Below are positions 56,421-64,000 of a stretch of DNA of 64,000 nt, in pieces. This stretch comes from Toxorhynchites rutilus septentrionalis. Its lineage: Eukaryota; Arthropoda; Insecta; Diptera; Culicidae. Position 1 is the first letter of the stretch; each line of letters opens with the position of its first letter. The notes beneath the pieces are model-generated. The model worked only from the letters and a program-made list of their open reading frames with translations. It searched no databases and had not been told where the DNA came from. The stretch covers positions 302,943,455-303,007,454 of the forward strand of contig NC_073746.1 in the NCBI RefSeq assembly GCF_029784135.1, read 5' to 3'. The position numbers were made by a program, and so were the translations under genes.

Positions 56421-58835
56421 ATAGGTTGAAGGAATTTTCCACCTTACAATATCGGTTTCTAGAAATTTGCTAATTTTTTTTATCCAATATCCATTTCAAA
56501 GTCATACTTTTCCGTTGTATTTCTTCGTTTTTGATTTCTTTATTTTAATCGTGCTTTTTTGCAAAGCTATAAACTTATTCAGATAGAGTAACGTAGGGCA
56601 ATCGTAACTTAATCTTTGAGAACTAACACTAAATTTCCCTGATTCCGATTTAGTTAGATAGTTCGTCTTAGTTAGAGAGATAGTTCGCAAAAAATACTTG
56701 TCTGACACGATCTTCTCGAATAATGGTATTTTTTTATTGAATTAAGAGGAATAATTTTTTTTAAGCGGAACTAACAAAGTCTAGCAATTACTGGAAAACA
56801 TCTTCAACTCGGCAATAGAAACTCACTAATGAACATTTTTCTGTAAACCATCTCTTCACACCGATTTGGCACCAATCATTATCCCATCGAGTGACACCGG
56901 TTCGAGCCACTCACTTCCTTGAAAACCCACAAACGCATCGTTAACCTTTGTTTTCTCGGTAGGAAACCATCACAGTAGAAGGGTCTTTTCGGAACCGTTC
57001 CTCTGAAGGGCAACCCATTTTTTTTCTTTCCTTCGAACGGCGAAACTGTAACCGACTCCACTCGAAAACACCAAACAGGTATACCTACTAGCTATATGTG
57101 CGCTGCAGTTGTGCGGGCAGTGAAAAGAGCAATTTGCATAAACAGCCTCTCGATGCGACTCTTCCCTCGTTTCGTCCTCCTTCGAGCTCAACAACTGTCG
57201 CAGAAAAAAAAAACTGCACGCGCCCTTTGGCAAAGCCCAACAATGCCCCCATAGAGTACCATCGGAAACGATACAATCGATATCAAGTTTCGTCTCCTTT
57301 TGCTTTTGCATAATTTTGCGTACTTAGCTCAACCATTCTTATAATGCCATTGAGTGGAGTGGTGCAGAAAATTGCATCAATTGTCTGCGTATTTGTTGTG
57401 TATGTCTTTTTGTGTCCAACAGAAAGCAACAGAAAAAGTGCGTTTGGCTAGGTTCTCCCTAATGATGGCGCGTGAGGTTACTTTCCTTTCGTTTCCCGCC
57501 TTGAATTGGGTTGCGTTCGATCGGAGACCCAGAAGGTCACCTCACAAGGAGACGAATTTACAGCGCAAAAAGGTGTTTAATTCATTGTTTATTAATTTTA
57601 TTCCAGCTCTTTCCGATCAACGGCAGTCTCACAGCAGTCCTCGGGTTCGAGGAGGAACCGACGAGTGAGTGCGCAAGAATTAATAACAATAAATTCGAAG
57701 GGAGCCAAAGGAAAGGTGTTCCTTCGGGGGTTTTCTTAATCACCCGGACGGCTGAGGAGGACTGTGTTATTAATTTATGCTGGTACATAGATCGAAAAAC
57801 GTTGCAACTAACGAGCGTCTTTTGCTTTGCGTCTTCCCTCTCAATGAGTTGGAACCAGTGTTATTGTGCGTGCAGTGAGCCTTAGAAAAAAGGGGACTAA
57901 TGATGCCGATGGTTTTTTGTTGCGTTGTTCCGCATAGAATTCGACGCTATTCGATCAACTGATGCGCGAAGGAAATGCGTGTGTGCGCGCAGCCAAGGTC
58001 TAATCGATTACGGGTTGATCCCTGCGAATGCATCGGAGGAGTGATCGACAGAACAAGGAAAACGAAATTGCTCCTGCTCCTCTAGGGTGGAACACGTGTG
58101 CGACCTTGTTTGGGTCTTTGATTGCAACTATTATTCTCGAAATATATGCATTGAAGAAAAAGAGCGAATGAATATTCAACGAAGAGAAAGACATCAACCT
58201 ATTTTAGTGCTTCAGTAAAACTGTTTCGGGATTATCAAACTTCAAGCAATGATCAACTGGAAAAATCTCATGCGATTTGCCTTTAATATAACTCTAGATT
58301 TTTTGTGGAAAGTTCTTGACTAGAACACATTCTTAATAGCCTGTTGGAAAAGCGATGACTATTTTATCGGGCTAATCGTATTGCTCACATTTAATATGTT
58401 TCAATAGCACCGCTTCGATAGGCTCTCAATTACAACAGAAGAAAGGCTGACGAAGTTTTCCACAAATATGTTTTGTTTTGGAATTTTTCCGTTCAGAACA
58501 CAAACATACAAGTGGTATAAACATCAAGTCGTTGACGAGTAATCTGTTCCCATTCCGACTATCCGTACTATCATACTTCAAATACGAGCTTCAGTAGTTG
58601 GAGACTTGATAAAAATAAAAATTGAAGAGCTTTAACGATTTTTCAACGATGTAATAGTTAACAATCATTTTTTGTGAACTTTTTCAACGAATTTAATGTG
58701 AACTTCTTCACGAATGTATACGAAGTTTCCATGAACAATAGATAACGGTACTCGGTATAAACAAAGTATTATTGGCGTGGAAATATAAGAGAATCACTTT
58801 CGAGGGAACTTAATTCCGACCGCAAAGGGTTAAAT
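56421..58835. other. Repeat-poor, partly GC-richer non-coding segment
   Basis: About 56850-58200 is richer in GC and CpG with no transposon sequence recognised. The short frames on both strands show no domain. Nothing else was seen. Confidence 0.4.
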
Positions 58836-59130
58836 ACAGGGCGGACTCAATTATATACAGTTTTGGATTTATTATCACTGTGTATAATCAAGCCCAAAAA
58901 AAAAATTTTTTAAATCGTTTTTATGCGCATATTTTCTGTTTATAGAATATAAAAGAAGAATTGAGTTTTTGATTCATCCCCTTAAAGTCATAAAATACCT
59001 GACGAATTTCATGCCACCTCGTCTTAGGAGTTGGCAGCACCATCTCAGATAGTAGTGAAACGTTGTGGGTGTAAAGACATGGTTCATTTAAGCAACTTTG
59101 CATACTTGAAATATTCGAAAAAGAATTTTT
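58836..59130. mobile_element. Pogo-type MITE fragment joined to another repeat
   Basis: TA then CAGGGCGGACTCAATTATAT starts at 58836 and runs about 160 bases in register with 23880-23990 (gattcatccccttaaagtca). It then switches to the block gttggcagcaccatct shared with 22665-22760. The right end is absent. Confidence 0.55.
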
Positions 59131-59394
59131 AGAAATAGACAATTTTTTTCCTTTATTTTTTACAAAAAAATATAATTTAATAACTATGATACCTACAAAA
59201 GGCTTGTCGAAGGATGAAATGTAGGAAATTGTTGAAATTTTCACAAAAAAATACCAAAAAATTAAAAAAAAAATTTCGCTGACAAAAAGGCTATTTTAAA
59301 AATTAAAATTCATTTTTACCAAAAACTATTTTGTACATTGTACATTTACATTTTGCATTTTTAAGTCATTTTTTCACTTTACTAATTTCCTTTA
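59131..59394. other. AT-rich, unassigned
   Basis: Mainly A/T runs; nothing supported. Confidence 0.3.
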
Positions 59395-62150
59395 CTCCCC
59401 CCTTGGTAGATTTTCGAGGATCAAAAAATCACAACATTGAGCGCTTTGAGGCACCCCTAAATCATGTCCGATCGAGCTGAAACTTTGCACAGAGCAATGC
59501 AATTTTAAGACATTTGGCATCAAACAATTTTTTTTAAAACCCCGAGTTTCAGTGATCTTTCGTTTGAGTAATTCCAAATGAAATCGACAAATGACAAAAC
59601 ATGAGTATTTTTTGATTCGAATGAAAGTGTGTATTCCGTTTGGGTTAGAGGAAATATGAGTTTTCCACAGCAATTGGGAATTTTTTTTCTCAAGCGTAAC
59701 TTTTGAAAAGGGCGTATCGATTTGAGTAAGAGAAATCTTTGATAATTTATATCTCAAAAAATATGAGTCGTACCGAAATAGTGTGTTAGAAAGAGTTGTA
59801 GAGTATTGTTGACTTAATTTGAAACTGAGAAGAAAATTAGTACTCTTTTTTTTATATACAAAATAAAATTTTAATTTGCGATATCAAAAAATATATATTT
59901 TTTTATATTTTTTCTATTTTTTTATATAACATAGAAGTCATGTAGATAATTTAAAAAATGGGCCCAAGATGGTAAAACTATTTTTGACAAACTTTGTGGA
60001 ACATCGAATTTTTAGGAGTTTTCGGAACTTCGAGTTTTTGTGTGTTAGCAGTCATTTTTAATCACAAATTATGAATCCTGATGTTATTTAAAACAAAAAA
60101 GGTTATTATCAATCTCCTTCTAAATGTAGCCATTCTCGAGATATTTAAAAAACTATTTGTAATTTATCATCTTTTTAATAGTAAATAGGCCCTTTAAATA
60201 TGTTTGTCGTGTTATACCATCATGTTCATGAGATTTTATGAATTCACTTATAATTTCCGACAACTTTTTCAAATACATCGTTATGGTAAAGACATATGTT
60301 TAGGAGTTACGTTACGAAACATTCGAAGACATGTGGGTTAATACAAAACGTAGCGAAACTAAAAAATCTTTTTTATCTTAATACAAACTTCAATCAATCA
60401 AAAAAATTGTTGAAAATTATAAGAAAATTCATAAAATTATGACAACACGGTACGGTACGGTACGGCACAACACGACAAACATATTAAAAGAGATTAGTTA
60501 TTATAAAAAAGATTATAAATTAGAAATATTTTCTAAATATCTCGAGAATGGTTGCATTTAGAAGGAGATTGATAATAACCTTTTTTGTTTTAAATCACAT
60601 CAGAATTCAAAATTTGTGGCTAAGAATGATCATACAAAACATACAAACATACAAAAATTCGAAGTTTCGAAAATTCCTAAAATTCGATGTTCCACAAATT
60701 TTGTTAAAAATAGTTTTACCATCTTGGGCCCATTTTTTAAATTTTCTACATGACTTCTATTTTATATGAAAAAATATAAAAAAAAATAAAAAAATACATA
60801 TTATTTGTTATCGCAAATTAAAATTTTATTTTGTAAATAAAAAAAAAGTCCTACTTTTTCTTCTCAGTGTATATTTTTTTCAAATTAAGTCAACTCTTTA
60901 TAACACACTATTTCGGTACGACTCATATTTTTTTTAGATATAAATTATCAAAGATTTCTCTTACTCAAATCGATACGCCCTTTTTCAAAAGTTACGCTTG
61001 AGTCAAAAAATGAACCATGATGATGTATTTGGATAAGTAGTTGGATATTATAAGCAAATTCATAAAATTTCATGAACTTGACGGTATAACACGACAAACA
61101 TATTAAAAGGGATTATTTACTATAAAAAAGACAATAAATTAGAAATATTTTTTTAAAAATAATTCGAGAATGGCTACATTTAGAAGGAGATTGATAATAA
61201 CCATTTTTGTTTTAAATCACATCAGGATTCATAATTTTTGGCTAAAAATGATTGTTAACATACAAAAATTCGAAGGTTCGAAAATTCCTAAAAAGTCGAT
61301 GTTCCACAAAGTTCGTCAAAAATAGTTTTACCATCTTAGGCCCATTTTTCAAATTTTCTGCGTGACTTCTATTTTGTATGAAAAAATAAAAAAAATATGT
61401 ATTTTGGATATTGCAAATTGAAGTTTTATTTTTTAAATAAAAAAAGAGTACTAATTTTTTTTCTCAGTGTACATTTTTTTCATATTCAACCATCAATACT
61501 CTATAATTCTTTCTAAGATACTATTTCGGTACGACTCATAGTTTTTGAGATATAAATTATCAAAGATTTCTCTTACTAAAATCGATACGACCTTTTCAAA
61601 AGTTACGCTTGAGTCAAAAAATTCCCAATCGATGTGAAAAACTCATATTTCCTCCAACCCAAACGAAATACAAACTTTCATTGGAATCAAAAATACAAGT
61701 TTTTAAAGCCTGCATTTTTAGGACGATTTCATTTGGAATTGCTGGTTTTCCAAAAAAAAACCCAAATTTTGACGTTTGCGACATTAATAAATGAAGTTCG
61801 AATGAGCTAATATTTTGCATAGGGTATAATATCGTGCAAATCAACATTCCGCAACAAGTTCCGAGCGAGAAATCGAGTTAATATTTTTATTGGCACCTAA
61901 AACCATAGTTTTCGTCTCGTATTCCGAAAAAAAATATGTCCCAGAGGGTCGATTTTTGACAAAAAAAATTTTCGAGATGACACAAGATCTCGACGTTTCA
62001 TGCCTCTTCAAGACATTTGGCATCAAACATTTTTTTCGTAACCCTCGATTTCCTTTACTCCCCCCTTGGGTGATTTTTCGATTTTCAGAAAAATCAAATT
62101 TTGACCGCTTTGCGCCACTCTTCCTTAAGTCCGATTGAGACTAGCATAGG
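59395..62150. repeat. Compound inverted and direct repeat cluster
   Basis: An arm around 59640-60290 reappears inverted at about 60400-61010 and again, in the same orientation as the latter, at about 61040-61690. Shared phrases include ctatttcggtacgactcata, gattgataataacc and ttaccatcttgggccc. Outer parts at 59395-59540 and 61990-62150 share tttactccccccttgg and gacatttggcatcaaa. No coding capacity. The layout suggests a non-autonomous element with long inverted arms plus a partial duplicate. Confidence 0.68.
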
Positions 62151-62217
62151 GTGTTTTTTTTCATTTTTTTTTGGTAACTTCTCGAAATCGATGAAATTCA
62201 TAAATAGTACACTTTAT

Positions 62218-62288
62218 TGATTTTGTGACGTGACAACGCTTTGTGGATATTATTTTTTCGTGCAAAGAGTGCTGTCACCTCACAAAAT
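62218..62288. repeat. Imperfect hairpin
   Basis: gattttgtgacgtgacaacg near 62218 pairs with cgcactgtcacctcacaaaatc-like sequence ending near 62288, leaving several mismatches. Significance is uncertain. Confidence 0.45.
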
Positions 62289-64000
62289 CCATGACGATAT
62301 TTGCAATGTTATTGAGTTTTTTTTAAACTGAATATATTGAAATCTACGTCCAACTATTGTTGACAAATCACGGAACAAAGTTTATTTGCACACCCAAAAT
62401 TGATTTTTAGCTCATGTTTTGTCATCCCAATTTATGACATTAAATGAGATATAATATAACAGAAAATTCATGACTCACGAATACTGGTAAGCGTTTGTAT
62501 AATATACATGGTACAGCAATATAAGATTAATACGAGCGAGCGAAACAAGAGACAAATAAGCTTTCCGCATACTTTGCCACATACACGGCCCAGACCGAGA
62601 TAGATATTGTTCTCCTTCATGCGCTCCTTTTTTATTCTTAGAAAACACTTCCTAACTTCATTTTATAATCAGGTGCAATATCATCACGTATTTGCTGAAC
62701 AGCTTCTTAAGCATCATTAGCAATGTGGATAGCGTGGTCGTGTAAAATAGCTTTGCATTCCAGCCGGCCTTGGTACGATCCCCATTGACGTCGTATGGAC
62801 TTTTTTTTCTGGCACAATCCCAAATGAAATGAGAAAAGAAAACAGAAAGAGATGTCTGCACGCATACATACAAACCATTTTTAAGCTTTTAAAACAGCAC
62901 ATTATTTGCGCATTTGACTCTCCAGCACACTAAATGGCATCATTTCTGCCAAAGATGTTTTCTGCCAACGCTAGTTTGGGTGTAGTAGCGTATCTTTCGA
63001 ACTATAGAGCTCGACAGATCGATATAATATAGATGCATTCATTGTCTACTCACTAATAACTAATAACAAACAGAAACCAAGATACTAGCAGACCGAATTA
63101 TCTCCTCTGTTCCCTCAAAATACCCACAAAAAAAAACATGGTTTGAAAAGATTGTGAATGCCACAGGTATTTTTTACACGGGGGATACGTACCTCGTAAA
63201 AAAACCGAGTTAATTGGAAAATCCAGGTAAAACAACCTCGCAAAAAACGGAGATAAAAAAAGCGCAAATAAACCTGAGTGTGCTGTGATAACACAGAAGT
63301 TACGAATTTCGATTCGGAGATACGAAGCGATGCGCAGGCATGAACGGAAAATAATACCTTTAAATTGAAAATATGTGTGGCAACAATGGTTATTCGATGA
63401 TGCCAATGATAGGAAGTCCCAAGGTCTACTCGAATTTGCGATATACGTTCATGCAGAACTAGGGAAAAAACTATCATCGTCAAGGCATCAATACTCGAGG
63501 AACCATCGGGACGTATGGGAAGGATGGGGGGGCGCTAGAATAATTACCTGCTGCGTGGCGGCCAACAAGTAAGTACTGTACTCAACCGGCCCGGAAGGTT
63601 CTGGACAGCGCAAATCTTCTCACGGCACGCGGTCATGTGTGACAGTGTAATAATTTAGCTCGAAGAGGAGATGATTTCGCGGCGTCCAGTTGGAGGTTGG
63701 TAAGGGTATGCCGTGGGGATTGTCTTATGAATGCTGGCAGGTAGACGGAATTGACGTATAGTTTGCCGTGCAGAAAGAGAGATTGAACACGAATGCAGTG
63801 GAGACGGAAAGGTATGTATTTATGAATTCTGCTACATTTTATAAATGCAGTAACCTCTGTTCGAAGACGGCCGACACTGATAACTGGGAAATGATTGCGC
63901 CCGGATAAATAGAGAGCGCTTCGGTGCGGAAACGATGGAACAATAGAAGTCAGTGGACTTTGATGGCAGCTGCAAGTGGTAATTGAAAATGAGAAGACCT
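62289..64000. other. Unassigned sequence, GC-richer towards the end
   Basis: About 62740-62790 (gcattccagccggccttggt on the plus strand) has a faint resemblance to the B-box area of mosquito SINEs but no complete A and B box pair. 63300-64000 has mixed composition. A frame at 63375-63572 ends just before aacaagtaagtactg, which looks like a 5' splice site, but no protein domain is recognisable and an exon cannot be supported. Confidence 0.35.

Noticed and set aside
62657..62800. Possible SINE head (gcattccagccggcc)
   Set aside because: There is no convincing A box/B box pair and no tail or target duplication.
63375..63580. Candidate exon ending at a gtaagt splice donor
   Set aside because: The frame has no domain, no acceptor or start context was identified, and gtaagt alone is common.
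1..64000. LTR retrotransposon, endogenous virus, toxin or defence gene cluster
   Set aside because: No paired LTRs, protease/integrase, viral replicase or defence-type domain could be read on either strand.

Overview
The window looks like a repeat-dense, AT-rich intergenic or intronic stretch of an insect nuclear genome, most probably a culicine mosquito (Aedes or Culex-like). The evidence is the transposon mix: I-clade LINEs with an RNase H domain, a LOA/R1-like LINE, mariner and DD37E-type (ITmD37E-like) transposases, a DD41D (rosa-like) element, a piggyBac-like element, Helitrons with 3' ends in CTAG, tRNA-derived SINEs and many TA-flanked MITEs. I see no host protein-coding gene, rRNA, ordinary tRNA or CRISPR array that I can support.

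The most intact object is a full-length I-clade non-LTR retrotransposon at 2534-8622 (+). It has two uninterrupted ORFs overlapping by 8 bases, a poly(A) signal, an A-tail and an 11-bp target-site duplication (2523-2533 and 8623-8633). A decayed mariner lies just upstream (1640-2200).

Region by region: 1-2500 holds an inverted-repeat element and the mariner remnant; 2534-8622 is the intact LINE; 8634-11488 is repeat-poor and partly GC-rich; 11489-14815 holds a 215-bp MITE, a SINE with a 12-bp duplication, a 22-bp perfect palindrome and a pogo/jerky-like transposase remnant. 14995-21396 is one decayed minus-strand LINE of the same clade as the intact copy, split by a second 215-bp MITE, a LOA-like LINE fragment and a TA-flanked CCGGAC-rich element. 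21770-26190 holds a Tc1-like fragment, long repeats split by a pogo-type MITE, and a transposase helix-turn-helix fragment. 26191-28989 is repeat-poor. 28993-30865 is a 1.9-kb element with perfect 26-bp inverted ends that contains a mariner remnant. 30940-32280 is a third LINE fragment. 32854-33230 is a near-perfect long hairpin. 33600-37395 holds a tandem repeat and a pogo-type element split by DD37E and Helitron insertions. 37859-41045 is a piggyBac-like element carrying a DD41D transposon (39337-40642) whose transposase has one nonsense codon. 41283-44309 is repeat-poor. 44310-50822 holds a SINE, several MITEs and long repeats. 50824-52450 is a DD37E relative split by a hAT-like MITE. Helitron fragments end at 53953 and 55981. 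56421-58835 is repeat-poor, 59395-62150 is a cluster of inverted and direct repeats, and 62289-64000 is unassigned.

The elements do not form a pathway; they relate as host, parasite and insertion target. Several insertions give relative ages (a younger element interrupts an older one), and a paralogous repeat near 48.6 kb supplies an unoccupied site for the insertion at 23815. I found no convincing new defence or metabolic system. The most interesting leads are the apparently intact LINE, the long hairpin, the 22-bp palindrome, and a SINE whose tail resembles the third LINE's 3' end.
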